From Hymenobacter jeongseonensis (lineage in GTDB: Bacteria; Bacteroidota; Bacteroidia; Cytophagales; Hymenobacteraceae), in NCBI RefSeq assembly GCF_015694725.1, contig NZ_JADQDQ010000007.1, forward strand, positions 62,001-126,000: a DNA stretch of 64,000 nt. Reading direction: 5' to 3'. The first letter of the stretch is position 1, and each line of letters opens with the position of its first letter. Below the pieces are notes generated by a model. It was not told the DNA's origin. It made no database searches and saw only the letters and a program-made list of their open reading frames with translations. This document shows positions 35,872-43,942 of this stretch, piece after piece. The position numbers and the translations under genes were made by a program.

Positions 35872-36174
35872 GATTGCAAAAAATAAGCGTACAAAAAATG
35901 CAATGCTGCATTTTTTGTACGCTGATACGGCTTGGTTTACGCCGAGGTTGTTGAGGAGCTTAGGTGCTCACGGTTTCGTCACCGTTGGGGTGCCGGGTTT
36001 GGCCGGTGCGATAGCGGCGTCCTGGACAGAAGTAAAAGGCCACCCTCAGGATGATTAACGGACGACTTCTGCCAACGCGGGGCACCGAGCGAGGTCGACG
36101 CAAGGGCCGTGCCTACGCTGGGCTTTCTAACTTGCGGGTTGTAGCCCGTTATCCCGTTTTATTTCCGTTCGCCG
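35872..36174. other. Divergent intergenic region
   Basis: This 303-base gap between the lipoprotein gene (minus) and rluF (plus) contains the perfect inverted repeat at 35887-35922. The remainder shows no RNA gene, and the open frames across it have no coding character. Confidence 0.45.
35887..35922 (-). promoter_or_regulatory. Perfect 16-bp inverted repeat upstream of lipoprotein gene
   Basis: GCGTACAAAAAATGCA (35887-35902) and TGCATTTTTTGTACGC (35907-35922) pair without mismatch around ATGC. On the minus strand it lies 15 bases before the ATG at 35871 and is followed by a T-run. It could be an operator, a leader hairpin or an attenuator. Confidence 0.6.
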
Positions 36175-37197
36175 ATGCCACCCATTTCCTCCACCCGCCT
36201 CAATAAATTCATCAGCGAAAGCGGCTTTTGCTCCCGCCGCGAAGCCGACCGATACATCGAGCAGGGCATGGTGCTGCTCAACGGCAAGCCGGCCCAGGTG
36301 GGCGACCAAGTGGGCCCGCGCGACCGGGTGAGCGTGAACGGCCACAAGCTGGAGCCCAAGCAAGCCGAAGATGCCGTGTACTTGGCCTTCAACAAGCCGG
36401 TGGGCGTGACCAGCACCAGCGAGCCCGGCGTGCGCGGCAACATCGTGGACTACGTGAACCACGCGGCCCGCGTCTTCCCCATTGGCCGGCTCGACAAGGA
36501 TTCATCGGGCCTGATTTTCCTAACCAGCGACGGCGACATCGTGAACAAAATCCTGCGCGCCGGCAACAAGCACGAAAAGGAATACCTCGTGCAGGTAAAT
36601 CGGATTCTCTCCGACCGCATGTTGGAGGAAATGGCCCAAGGCATCCCCATGCTCGGCACCGTCACCAAGCCCTGCCTGATTGAGAAGGAAACCCCTTACA
36701 TCTTCCGCATTACGCTGGTGCAAGGGCTGAACCGCCAGATTCGCCGCATGGTGGAGCATTTTGGCTACGAAGTGGTGAAACTCGAACGCGTCCGCATCAT
36801 GAACGTGACGCTGAAAGGCCTGCCCGTGGGCGACTGGCGCGAGCTAACCCCGCAAGAGCTGGCCGGCATCATGAAAATGGTGGCGAAATCGAGCGGTACC
36901 GAAGACGCCTCGGGCGGCCGGCGCGCCCCCAAAAGCGGCGCCCCCAAAACACCCGCTGTGGACCGCCGCCCCAAGTCCGGCCCGCCCTCGCAAAAGAACC
37001 CTTCCGCGAACGGCTGGTGGGGCCCCCGGCCCGAAAAAGCGGCCGGCCCGGGCGCCAGCAAGCGCCCCGCCAAAGCCGGCCCTGGAGGCGCGGCCCGTCC
37101 CAAGAGCAAAGGCCCCAGTGCCACCGGCAGCCGACCCGCCTCCAAAGGCAAAGCTGCCCCGGGCGGACGCAGCAAAGGGCCCGCCCCCCGCCGCTAA
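36175..37197 (+). CDS. rluF: 23S rRNA pseudouridine synthase, RluF-like, with long basic tail
   Basis: The 340-residue protein begins with an S4 RNA-binding domain ([30 protein letters not shown], residues about 8-37). The RsuA/RluB/RluE/RluF-type pseudouridine synthase domain follows, with catalytic Asp107 in [10 protein letters not shown]. The substrate loop [12 protein letters not shown] and the [11 protein letters not shown] region fit RluF, which modifies U2604 of 23S rRNA in E. coli; the exact site here is inferred. After residue about 240 comes a tail of roughly 100 residues rich in Pro, Ala, Gly, Lys and Arg ([19 protein letters not shown]), likely disordered and RNA-binding. E. coli RluF also has a tail, but this composition is typical of Bacteroidota versions. 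Confidence 0.9.
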   Translation: MPPISSTRLNKFISESGFCSRREADRYIEQGMVLLNGKPAQVGDQVGPRDRVSVNGHKLEPKQAEDAVYLAFNKPVGVTSTSEPGVRGNIVDYVNHAARVFPIGRLDKDSSGLIFLTSDGDIVNKILRAGNKHEKEYLVQVNRILSDRMLEEMAQGIPMLGTVTKPCLIEKETPYIFRITLVQGLNRQIRRMVEHFGYEVVKLERVRIMNVTLKGLPVGDWRELTPQELAGIMKMVAKSSGTEDASGGRRAPKSGAPKTPAVDRRPKSGPPSQKNPSANGWWGPRPEKAAGPGASKRPAKAGPGGAARPKSKGPSATGSRPASKGKAAPGGRSKGPAPRR

Positions 37198-37211
37198 GCG
37201 TTTAGCGCTGC

Positions 37212-38492
37212 TTATTTTTTCTGCTTGGCTAGCAAATCAAGGGCTTTCCCCAATACTGGGTCTGTGGCGGCAGATTGGCCTTTAGCGGCAGTTTTCAAGT
37301 CGATGTAGACCGGCGGGCGGAAGGTTTCGCGGGGCTGGCCCTTGACGTGGAAGAGCCGCTCGGCCGGAATATTGAAACCGATGCCAGAATTGGGCAAGCG
37401 ATAGGAGTAAATAGCTCCGTTGAGCTGGGCCATTTCGGTACCGACCACGGTGGCGCGGCCCAGCGCATCGAAGCCGATGGCCAAGCCCTCGCCCATGCTG
37501 CCCGTCCAGCGGCCCACCAGCACCACCAGCGGCCCGGCATAGCGCGGGCCGCGGGGCACCACGTACTCGAGCCAGATGCGGCGGATGCCGGTCTGGGTTT
37601 CTTCTCCCGTGAGCTCGTGGCGCTGGTACGGGCCTTCGCTGGCAATAAACCGCCCCATAATGGCCCGGGCTACCGTGGAGTTGCCCCCGCTGGGTGTTTC
37701 ACGCAGGTCCAGTATCAGGCCCTGGGTTTCCATCAGGGCCGTAAGGGCGCTGTCGAACGGCGCGATAAGGCCGTTATCAAACAGGCAGTTGTTGATTTTG
37801 AGGTACCCCATGTTGCCAATTCGCCGGGCTTCGAGGCGGGAAGGGTAGGTGATGTTTTCGAGCTTCATGATGGGCTCATCAGGGCGGGCCGTGAGGGGGC
37901 GGCCGTCGGTCCGCAGGGTCCAGGTGCGGGGGCTGAGGTGGTCGCCGGCCAGCAGGTGGCGTAGCGCAAAGTTGCGCGCAGCGGCATCGGGGCGCCGTAG
38001 CGCGCGGGGCAGAAACGGACGGATAGCCTCCTCTACCAGCACGCCATTTACCTGCGTAAACACCATTCCGGGGCGTACGCCGCTGCGCTCGGCCCCAAGC
38101 CCGGGCCGCACAGCGAGGACCACCGCCTCGTTATTCACAAACTCCGCCCAGACGTCAGTCCCGGAAGGCACGAGGCGCCGCGAATCGAGGCGGTTGGTGC
38201 CGAGGCCCGCGTGGTCGTCGTATAGCTCGGCCAACGCGTATTCGAGCAAGCGGACAAAGGCTCGGCGGCTACTCAACGTATCGAGTTGGGGGCGGTACAG
38301 GGCCCGAACTTGATTCCAATCGGTTTGCTTTTGGGCGAAATAGCAGTAATCGGTTCGGATGGTGTTCCAGAAGTAATCGAAGTCCTGCTGGTACTGCTGG
38401 CGCGTGAGGGGCACTTTTTGGGCCCTTGCCCCGCCCGGAGCGAGTAGCAGGCAAATGAAGCCAATAACCAGATGCAGGAAGCGTTGATTCAT
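37212..38492 (-). CDS. S41-family peptidase (C-terminal processing protease-like)
   Basis: The 426-residue protein has a signal peptide (LVIGFICLLLAPGGARAQ). After a helical N-terminal domain it has a PDZ-like stretch around residues 130-150 (RSGVRPGMVFTQVNGVLVEEAI) and then the S41 core. Strands LILDLRETPSGGNSTVARAIMGRF and PLVVLVGRWTGSMGEGLAIGFDALGRATVVGTEM contain the catalytic-type Ser332 in SMGE. These enzymes cleave unfolded or C-terminal regions of periplasmic proteins. The basic partner residue cannot be assigned with certainty. The ORF ends 14 bases from the convergent rluF stop. It overlaps at its 5' end only non-coding sequence upstream of the next gene. Confidence 0.85.
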   Translation of the reverse strand: MNQRFLHLVIGFICLLLAPGGARAQKVPLTRQQYQQDFDYFWNTIRTDYCYFAQKQTDWNQVRALYRPQLDTLSSRRAFVRLLEYALAELYDDHAGLGTNRLDSRRLVPSGTDVWAEFVNNEAVVLAVRPGLGAERSGVRPGMVFTQVNGVLVEEAIRPFLPRALRRPDAAARNFALRHLLAGDHLSPRTWTLRTDGRPLTARPDEPIMKLENITYPSRLEARRIGNMGYLKINNCLFDNGLIAPFDSALTALMETQGLILDLRETPSGGNSTVARAIMGRFIASEGPYQRHELTGEETQTGIRRIWLEYVVPRGPRYAGPLVVLVGRWTGSMGEGLAIGFDALGRATVVGTEMAQLNGAIYSYRLPNSGIGFNIPAERLFHVKGQPRETFRPPVYIDLKTAAKGQSAATDPVLGKALDLLAKQKK

Positions 38493-38585
38493 GTTTGTAA
38501 AGAAACATGGGCATTGGTTAGCAAGGGTAGCAAGGACAAGAGTAAGCGGGAATCAAATCCGGCTGTTTCGGGGTTAGGTTTGTTG

Positions 38586-39422
38586 ATGAAGCACGTATTC
38601 CTGGTCTTATTGCTGTGGCTGCCGTGGCCCGCTTCGGCGCTTGAGCCCCTCGAGCCGCTGCAGATTGCCGAGCAGTTTGTGGCCCCCGGGGGCTGGCCAG
38701 CCATGAAGGAATACCTCTGCTGCGAGGCCGCGGGCCAAGCCAAGCGCGAAACCCTGGGCCAGCAGATTCCGGCCCGCCTCCAACGCGCGTGCCAATTGGT
38801 GCAGCAAAGTCTTAGTACTGCTGTTGTCGCCGTGGAACTACGTGACTCGATAGACCGCAAGGATTTTTACCTGCACTTCGGCAAGGAAGCGGGTTCTTGG
38901 AAGCTACTTGCCATTCGTAACCTGGCCATGACACACCTGGGGCCGCCCATGGTCGAAATCCTGGCGGGCATGAAACCGGCGGAAGTAGCCGACTACGACC
39001 TCAAGCACCCCGACGCCAGCCACGCCTTCACCTTGGGCAACCTCAAGCTGTGGACCAGCGCCGATGCCGACATTGCCGCGCACTTCACCAGCAACCGCCC
39101 CGATTTTCAAAAGCTGCTGCGCCTGGTGCAAGCCGGCAAGTATTTCGCTTCCGCTCAGTCCCTCTCCCCATCTGCCGGCGAGCAAGCCGCCAACGCCGAC
39201 CCAGCCGTGCACGACCTGCTGCGCAAGCTGTTTCTGGCCCAGGTCACGCGCCGCGAAACCGAATGCACCAGCTGCCTGGAGTTCGTCATTGGCGGCAAAG
39301 TGAGCAGCACCGTGGGCTTGCTCTACCAGCCCACCAAAGCCCTGCTCCCGGCCATGCACCCCGACCGCCTCATCGTACTCAAACCCTTGGGTGATGGCTG
39401 GTATCTGTATAAAACCGTTTGA
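38586..39422 (+). CDS. Hypothetical secreted protein
   Basis: The ATG at 38586 gives a signal peptide (MKHVFLVLLLWLPWPASA) and a 278-residue product; upstream in-frame sequence has no coding character. The mature part contains GWPAMKEYLCCEAAGQ early, a central beta-rich section (FYLHFGKEAGSWKLLAIRNLAMTH) and ETECTSCLEFVIGGKVSSTVGLLYQP near the end, so two Cys pairs (CC and CxxC). DGWYLYKTV closes the chain. I recognise no family; the FYLHFGK...WKLLAIRNL section resembles NTF2-like domains by pattern only. It precedes the rlmF gene by 63 bases, but a promoter box between them suggests separate transcription. Confidence 0.7.
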   Translation: MKHVFLVLLLWLPWPASALEPLEPLQIAEQFVAPGGWPAMKEYLCCEAAGQAKRETLGQQIPARLQRACQLVQQSLSTAVVAVELRDSIDRKDFYLHFGKEAGSWKLLAIRNLAMTHLGPPMVEILAGMKPAEVADYDLKHPDASHAFTLGNLKLWTSADADIAAHFTSNRPDFQKLLRLVQAGKYFASAQSLSPSAGEQAANADPAVHDLLRKLFLAQVTRRETECTSCLEFVIGGKVSSTVGLLYQPTKALLPAMHPDRLIVLKPLGDGWYLYKTV

Positions 39423-39455
39423 GAGTCGCGACCCCGGCCCGTGTGGCAGGCTTGG

Positions 39456-39463
39456 TACCTTTG
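39456..39463 (+). promoter_or_regulatory. Candidate -7 promoter element of rlmF
   Basis: TACCTTTG matches TAnnTTTG exactly, 22 bases before the rlmF ATG at 39486. No TTTG is visible at the usual upstream spacing. Confidence 0.45.
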
Positions 39464-39485
39464 CGGTCCCACCGCACCGCTCCCC

Positions 39486-40460
39486 ATGAAGCCACCACTC
39501 CCCGCCGCCGCTCTTGAGAAAGACCAGTTGCACCCGCGCAACCCGCACCGCGCGGCCTACGATTTCCCACAGCTTAGCCAGCGCAGCCCCGAGCTAGCCG
39601 CTTTTGTGCAGGCCAACCAGTACGGCAACCTGTCGATTGATTTCGCCAACCCCGCCGCTGTAAAGGCCTTGAACCGGGCGTTGCTGCGGCAATTCTATGG
39701 CATTGAGCACTGGGATATTCCGAAGGGCTACCTCTGCCCGCCCATCCCTGGCCGGGCCGATTACGTGCATTATCTGGCCGATTTGCTGGCGGAAAGCAAC
39801 GGCGGCACGCTGCCGCACGGCGAAGAAATTACGGTGCTCGACGTGGGCGTGGGTGCCAACTGCATTTACCCCATCATCGGCCGGCGCGAATACGGTTGGC
39901 ACTTCGTGGGCTCCGATGTGGACGGCGTTGCCGTGCGCGCCGCCCAGCAAATTGAGGCGGCCAACCCCAGCCTGGCCGGCGCCATCGAGTGCCGGCTGCA
40001 ACCCGCTCGCACCCGCATTTTCGACGGCCTTATCCAAGCCGGCGAAGTGTTCGACCTCACGATGTGCAACCCACCGTTTCATGCCTCAGCCGCAGCCGCG
40101 GCCGCCGGTAGCCAGCGCAAAACCGCCAACCTAGGCACTAGTCGCGGCCCGCGGCCGGCCTTGAACTTTGGCGGCCAAAACAATGAATTGTGGTGCGAAG
40201 GGGGCGAGGCTTCCTTCATTCGGCGCATGGTGCAGGAAAGCGGCCGGCGGCCCCGCTCCTGCTACTGGTACACGAGTTTGGTATCAAAAAAAGAAACCCT
40301 TCCGGGCGTATACCGAGCCCTGAAAACCGCCGGAGCCACCGTCGTGCGCACCATCGACATGGCTCAGGGCCAGAAAAAAAGCCGCCTCGTGGCCTGGACT
40401 TTCCTCACGCCCGCGCAGCAGGCTAAGTGGCAAGCTGAGCGGTGGGCAACTATTCACTAG
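39486..40460 (+). CDS. rlmF: 23S rRNA (adenine-N6)-methyltransferase
   Basis: The ATG at 39486 gives a 324-residue product beginning with the family's opening HPRNPHRAAYDFPQLSQRSPEL. The SAM-binding strand ITVLDVGVGANCIYPIIG and the next acidic strand HFVGSDVDGVAVRAAQQ are present, and the N6-methyladenine active-site motif is NPPF (MCNPPFHAS). Later WCEGGEASFIRRMVQES and CYWYTSLVSKKETL agree with RlmF (YbiN), which methylates A1618 of 23S rRNA in E. coli. The length is normal for the family. A likely promoter is at 39456. Another rRNA modification gene, rluF, lies about 2 kb upstream, but there is no operon. Confidence 0.93.
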   Translation: MKPPLPAAALEKDQLHPRNPHRAAYDFPQLSQRSPELAAFVQANQYGNLSIDFANPAAVKALNRALLRQFYGIEHWDIPKGYLCPPIPGRADYVHYLADLLAESNGGTLPHGEEITVLDVGVGANCIYPIIGRREYGWHFVGSDVDGVAVRAAQQIEAANPSLAGAIECRLQPARTRIFDGLIQAGEVFDLTMCNPPFHASAAAAAAGSQRKTANLGTSRGPRPALNFGGQNNELWCEGGEASFIRRMVQESGRRPRSCYWYTSLVSKKETLPGVYRALKTAGATVVRTIDMAQGQKKSRLVAWTFLTPAQQAKWQAERWATIH

Positions 40461-40490
40461 CAGACCCGATGAACGCGCCTTAATATTGCG

Positions 40491-40498
40491 TATCTTCG
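40491..40498 (+). promoter_or_regulatory. Possible -7 element of the cold-shock-domain gene
   Basis: TATCTTCG differs from TAnnTTTG at one position. It would give a 5' leader of about 70 bases, AT-rich compared with its surroundings, before the ATG at 40575. Confidence 0.3.
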
Positions 40499-40574
40499 TA
40501 ATAATCCACTCCTCTGTTTTGTTCCTCTACTTCAATTAGGAAAAACAGATACAACGATTTAGCAGTACAAAACT

Positions 40575-41072
40575 ATGGGTAGGTCACAAGAGACTTTTGG
40601 TAAGAAGGACAACGAAAAGAAGCGGGCGAAGAAGAAAACCGAGAAGGAAGAGCGCAAAGCCGAGCGCCAGGCCAACGCCAAAGCCGGCCAGCCGCTGGAA
40701 GAAATGTTTGCTTACGTGGACGAGGATGGCAACATCTCCGCCACCCCGCCCGACCCCAAAAAGAAGCGCATCATCAAGGACGAGGACATCCAGATTGGGG
40801 TGGCCCGCCGCACCGACGATGACGACGACGACCCCGTGCGCAATGGCATCGTGAGTTTTTTCAACGATTCCAAAGGCTACGGCTTCATCAAAGACCAGCA
40901 GACGCAGGAAAGCATTTTCGTGCACGCCAACGGCTTGGCCAGCGGCCCCATTGGCGAGAACGACAAGGTGACTTTCGAGGTGGAAATGGGCCCCAAAGGC
41001 CCCAACGCCGTGCGCGTGAAAAAGGCCAGTGCCACGCCGCCGCCCGCCGCCCCAGCCGCGCCCGCGGTTTAA
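40575..41072 (+). CDS. Cold-shock-domain protein with charged N-terminal extension
   Basis: The 165-residue protein has a very basic N-terminal helix (residues about 8-40, KKDNEKKRAKKKTEKEERKAERQ) and an acidic linker (DDDDDDP). One cold-shock domain follows at about residues 90-151. The nucleic-acid motifs are RNP1-like KGYGFIKD and RNP2-like SIFVHA. The tail is Pro/Ala-rich. CSD proteins bind single-stranded nucleic acid and often act as RNA chaperones in the cold. The long basic extension is extra to the usual 70-residue protein but common in this phylum. An AT-rich leader of about 70 bases precedes it, and a strong terminator follows. Confidence 0.9.
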   Translation: MGRSQETFGKKDNEKKRAKKKTEKEERKAERQANAKAGQPLEEMFAYVDEDGNISATPPDPKKKRIIKDEDIQIGVARRTDDDDDDPVRNGIVSFFNDSKGYGFIKDQQTQESIFVHANGLASGPIGENDKVTFEVEMGPKGPNAVRVKKASATPPPAAPAAPAV

Positions 41073-41086
41073 ACCGGATTCTTATC

Positions 41087-41133
41087 AACAAAAAGAGGCT
41101 GATGCTCCCCGGAGCGTCAGCCTCTTTTTGTTG
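41087..41133 (+). terminator. Intrinsic terminator, AAGAGGCTGA family
   Basis: Stem CAACAAAAAGAGGCTGATGCTCC pairs with GGAGCGTCAGCCTCTTTTTGTTG, with one G-T pair and a tiny loop. It works for the CSD gene and, in reverse, for the convergent small gene at 41156. The stem shares AAGAGGCTGA with the terminators at 43815 and 50361. Confidence 0.92.
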
Positions 41134-41155
41134 GGTGCGAGCGGCTGCTTAAGCC

Positions 41156-41449
41156 CTACACCTGGTCTTCGTCGCGGTCGTCCATGGCGCTTAGGCTCTG
41201 CTCTGCCGCGGTGGCGGCGGAGGTCTTGGCGGTGGCGGCAGCGGTGTTGTTCCGGCGCTTGTTAAAGTAGCTCAGGCCTAGGGCTACCAGCGCGGCGCCG
41301 CCCACCACTTTGGAGGTGGTGCTGAGCCCGCCGATGCCGTTGGCGGTGCCTCGTCCTAGTTTCCTAAGAGATTTGGTGGCGCCGCCGAGCAGGGAAGTTT
41401 TCTTGCCGGCCTTGGTTTTGGCGGCTTTGGCTTTCTTGTTCTTTTTCAT
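41156..41449 (-). CDS. Small Lys-rich membrane protein (paralogue A)
   Basis: The 97-residue protein starts with a highly basic segment (MKKNKKAKAAKTKAGKKTS). A short predicted membrane helix follows near residues 46-62 (STTSKVVGGAALVALGLSYF), and the tail is Ala/Thr-rich and acidic at the end (DDRDEDQV). The same plan, with similar residues in the helix, occurs in the upstream gene at 41560-41925, so the two are paralogues. Function is unknown; no domain is recognised. It ends next to the CSD-gene terminator. Confidence 0.65.
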   Translation of the reverse strand: MKKNKKAKAAKTKAGKKTSLLGGATKSLRKLGRGTANGIGGLSTTSKVVGGAALVALGLSYFNKRRNNTAAATAKTSAATAAEQSLSAMDDRDEDQV

Positions 41450-41559
41450 GGTGTTTTGGGAAATATGGGGAGTGGATGCTACGAAACGGCGTGGCCCGTT
41501 GCGCGGTAGGCTGCGGCCACGCAGCAGGGTTCCGCCGCTTGGTTGGTGCGCTCGCGGCG

Positions 41560-41925
41560 TTAGCTCTCGATTTTGGCTTTGGGCGTTTTTCGGCTTTTCC
41601 GGGGAACGTGGGGTTTGCCATTGGCCGCAGCTTTTTCTTCATCCGTAGGAGTGGCGTCGGCTGCATGAAGAGCGTGGGCGTGGGGCGCGGTAGTAGCCGG
41701 CTTATTCGCGTCGGTCGCCTCGGTTTCGAAGTCGTGCTGGGCCAGGTAGGCGAGGCCGGCGGCCACCAGCGCGAGCCCGCCCACCACTTTCTGGCCGGTG
41801 CTGAGCTTCTGGATTTCCTTGGTCACTTTCCGAAACTTCCGGACCGATAGCGCAGCGGCATCCAGCAAATCTTCCGATACTGGGTCGTTGTTCGAGTGCT
41901 TCTTTTTCTTTTTGCCTTTGCCCAT
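41560..41925 (-). CDS. Small Lys-rich membrane protein (paralogue B)
   Basis: Starting at the ATG at 41925 the product has 121 residues; the frame extends further upstream but without coding character. It begins with a basic run (MGKGKKKKKHS), has a helical part (DLLDAAALSVRKFRKVTKEIQKL) and one membrane helix (STGQKVVGGLALVAAGLAYL) closely resembling that of the downstream neighbour. The tail is rich in Ala/His/Lys (TAPHAHALHAADAT ... PRKSRKTPKAKIES). The tandem arrangement, same strand and 110-base spacing indicate an old gene duplication. Function unknown. Confidence 0.65.
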   Translation of the reverse strand: MGKGKKKKKHSNNDPVSEDLLDAAALSVRKFRKVTKEIQKLSTGQKVVGGLALVAAGLAYLAQHDFETEATDANKPATTAPHAHALHAADATPTDEEKAAANGKPHVPRKSRKTPKAKIES

Positions 41926-42143
41926 AGCCGTAGGAGGTAAGTACCGGGTGGAAAGAAGGAAAGAACTAGCCCGTTGGGCAGTGCGGTAGCACCAGCGGCC
42001 CAACAGGTTACGTTATTCGCAAGGCGACGGGGTAAGGTTTCCTTTTTGGCCGGCTGCTTTTTCGCTACTGGGCAGTTACGGCACCTACAGTTAAGGTATT
42101 CAGCCGCAACTCATTGCCCAGCAACTGCGCCGGCCCGGCCATT

Positions 42144-43274
42144 TTAGAGCAGCAGCACGTCAATCCGGTGGGCGTGCACTTTCTGCAGCGATTCGGACCA
42201 GGCAAACACCGTAAAATAGCCGTCTTGTGACGCTACCAGGCCGATGGCGTCGCGCTGGTCGTGCACAAACTGGGCGGCGGCTAGGTGCCGGGTGCCGCCG
42301 TTTTGGGCGGGGTGCACGTGCTGCGCTTCGCTGCCCACCACCGGCTCGGTGAGCACCATGTTGTCGACGGGCGTGCTGCCTTTGGCCCGGGCCACCTTCG
42401 CTCCGAAGGCCAGCAGATGGTACTCCTGCGTAATGACGGTGGCGCCATCCACGGCGGTAAAGCCGCCCACAATCCGAATGTTGCGGTGCAGCTTGCTCTG
42501 CCACTTCCGCCGCGATTGCCCCGGCCGCTGCCGGGCACGGATGCCCTTGTAGGCGGGCGCCACCGCGTAGGTCAGGGGCTGCACCACCGATACCTGCCAC
42601 TGGCTGGAGCCGGGCGGCACCACCAGCACCAGCCCGCCGCGGCCGTGGAGGCGCATGGCGGCGGCCAGTTCCAGCAGCACGTTATCGGTTTCGCCGGTGC
42701 CGGTGGGCAGGCTGCGGCCCGGCAGGAACGCGCGCAGGGCCGGGCAGTCGCTCAGGCCGCCGTGCTCTTCGTCCACCATTTGCAGGTGGTCGCCGCGCAG
42801 CACGGCCACGTTCACAAACTTGCCGAAGCCGCCCACGCGGCGGTGCTTCACCACCAGCAGGCCGGGCTCCACCACTTCCAGTACAAAGCACAGCGGCGGA
42901 ATAATGGTGGACGTGCCCCACACGTAGAGGCCGTCGGCATCGTGCCACACGCCCAAATGGATGCCGGGCTGCTCCACGGCCGGCGCCAGCTTCAGCAGGT
43001 TGTGGGGCGTGAGGCGCCGCCGCTGGCCAAACACCAGCGGCTGGCGGGCCTGCTCGGGTGGCAGCAGCGCCAACGAAATGCGGGGTGCGTGCCCTTCCTC
43101 CCGCCGCATGCTGGCCCAGAAAGCCACGTCGATAATGGCTTCCACGCAATGGGTTTCGGGGGGCGAGGCCAGCCGGGAAGCCTGCTCCACACTGGACTCC
43201 CGGTGCCGCGCAAAGTGGGCTTCCACCCGGGGCGCAGCCATGCGCGCCGTCAGATAAGTCGGTTCGGAATACAT
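42144..43274 (-). CDS. Putative nucleotide sensor with DisA_N-like (DAC) domain
   Basis: The 376-residue protein has a first part (residues about 1-240) without a known enzyme signature. The C-terminal domain resembles diadenylate cyclase (DisA_N) domains. The DGA motif is at residues 276-278 in FTAVDGATVITQEYHLLAFGAKV, and the second site reads GTRHLAAAQFVHDQRDAIGLVASQDGYFTVFAW, with Arg329-His330-Leu331 where active cyclases have RHR. This fits what is annotated in Bacteroidota as a putative sensor domain DACNV, a DAC-like domain thought to bind nucleotides. With the second Arg replaced by Leu, c-di-AMP synthesis is doubtful and ligand sensing is more likely. It stands alone with no partner gene on its strand. 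Confidence 0.72.
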   Translation of the reverse strand: MYSEPTYLTARMAAPRVEAHFARHRESSVEQASRLASPPETHCVEAIIDVAFWASMRREEGHAPRISLALLPPEQARQPLVFGQRRRLTPHNLLKLAPAVEQPGIHLGVWHDADGLYVWGTSTIIPPLCFVLEVVEPGLLVVKHRRVGGFGKFVNVAVLRGDHLQMVDEEHGGLSDCPALRAFLPGRSLPTGTGETDNVLLELAAAMRLHGRGGLVLVVPPGSSQWQVSVVQPLTYAVAPAYKGIRARQRPGQSRRKWQSKLHRNIRIVGGFTAVDGATVITQEYHLLAFGAKVARAKGSTPVDNMVLTEPVVGSEAQHVHPAQNGGTRHLAAAQFVHDQRDAIGLVASQDGYFTVFAWSESLQKVHAHRIDVLLL

Positions 43275-43436
43275 AGGGGCAACTACGTGGATTTGCGGCC
43301 TCAGGCTATCAAACAGCAGAAACCCGAAACGCGTGCCGTAACGTCTCTCAACGCAAGAAAAGCGAATGAAAGATGGCGACTCCGGCCCGGTAGTGCTGCT
43401 TCGGCTATGCCTCGCAGGACCGTACTGTTTCCGCCC

Positions 43437-43705
43437 TTATTCCCGGTCGAAATTGGCGCGCTTGTTCAGGTCAGCCAGGCGCACGGTTTCGGCCACGCGG
43501 CGGGCGCGGGTGGCGGGCTGTTTGGCGCCCAGCACCCAGGTCAAAATCCCCTTGCGGGCCGAGAGCGAGCAGGCGGCGAAGTGACGGGCGGCGGTAGCAT
43601 CAGCGGCCAGGGCAGTGGCCAGGTCGTCGGGCACGAGGCCGGCCTCGGCGGCATCAAGGCTTTCCCAGGCGCCGTTTTGCTTGGCGCGGGCGATGGCGGC
43701 CAGGC
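43437..43705 (-). pseudogene. 5'-truncated copy of the ydeI-like gene (3' end only)
   Basis: About 267 bases (43439-43705) match 47632-47898 at roughly 97 percent (about eight differences by eye). They correspond to the last 90 or so codons of the intact ydeI-like gene at 47630-48217. The reading frame and stop are preserved, from LAAIARAKQNG to NKRANFDRE, but homology ends at 43705. The sequence further upstream is unrelated and runs into a terminator hairpin. No start codon of the parent gene is present. The fragment is therefore a recent duplication remnant. The frame is open to about 43871 and could in principle make a chimeric peptide, but that reading would cross the terminator at 43815. 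Confidence 0.88.
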
Positions 43706-43814
43706 TGCAGAAATTCATCGCTTCCGACAAACTAGTCCGGTTGAAAGAGCTGAAAGACGTGCTGAAATAAGCCAGCGTGTGTTGATAGGCAAGCTGTATA
43801 TTGACCAATACGAA

Positions 43815-43847
43815 AAGAGGCTGAAGCTCCCGTAGCTTCAGCCTCTT
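43815..43847 (-). terminator. Intrinsic terminator, AAGAGGCTGA family, duplicated copy
   Basis: Stem AAGAGGCTGAAGCT (43815-43828) pairs perfectly with AGCTTCAGCCTCTT (43834-43847) around CCCGT, with A/T runs on both sides. The stem is identical to that of the terminator at 50361-50393. Confidence 0.85.
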
Positions 43848-43871
43848 CGTTTCTGCCGTAGGGCGGGGCAC

Positions 43872-43900
43872 GATGTAAATGGCCCGGTTCTCCGTGGCGA
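43872..43900 (-). pseudogene. Remnant of the lpd 3' end
   Basis: 43873-43900 matches 50770-50797 at 24 of 28 bases, including 18 in a row (AATGGCCCGGTTCTCCGT). On the minus strand it would read ATENRAIYI, against ATENRAIHM at the end of the lpd product. Between it and the terminator at 43815, TTTCTGCCGTAGGGC resembles TTTCTACCGCAGGGC beside the terminator at 50361. Confidence 0.6.
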
Positions 43901-43942
43901 CTAGCAGTGGGAAATTACCACCAAGCAGCCGGTGCGGGATGC

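Noticed and set aside
35651..36058. 135-codon plus-strand frame upstream of rluF
   Set aside because: Mostly antisense to the lipoprotein gene and running through the 16-bp inverted repeat; Ser/Val-rich without any motif.
42285..43835. A 516-codon plus-strand frame across the DisA_N-like gene
   Set aside because: Antisense to a gene with recognisable DAC motifs. It runs through the duplicated ydeI fragment and a terminator.
43706..43871. N-terminal extension of the truncated ydeI-like frame (starting at a GTG near 43871)
   Set aside because: It would be translated through a perfect terminator hairpin and has no homology to the parent gene. I treat only 43437-43705 as real homology.
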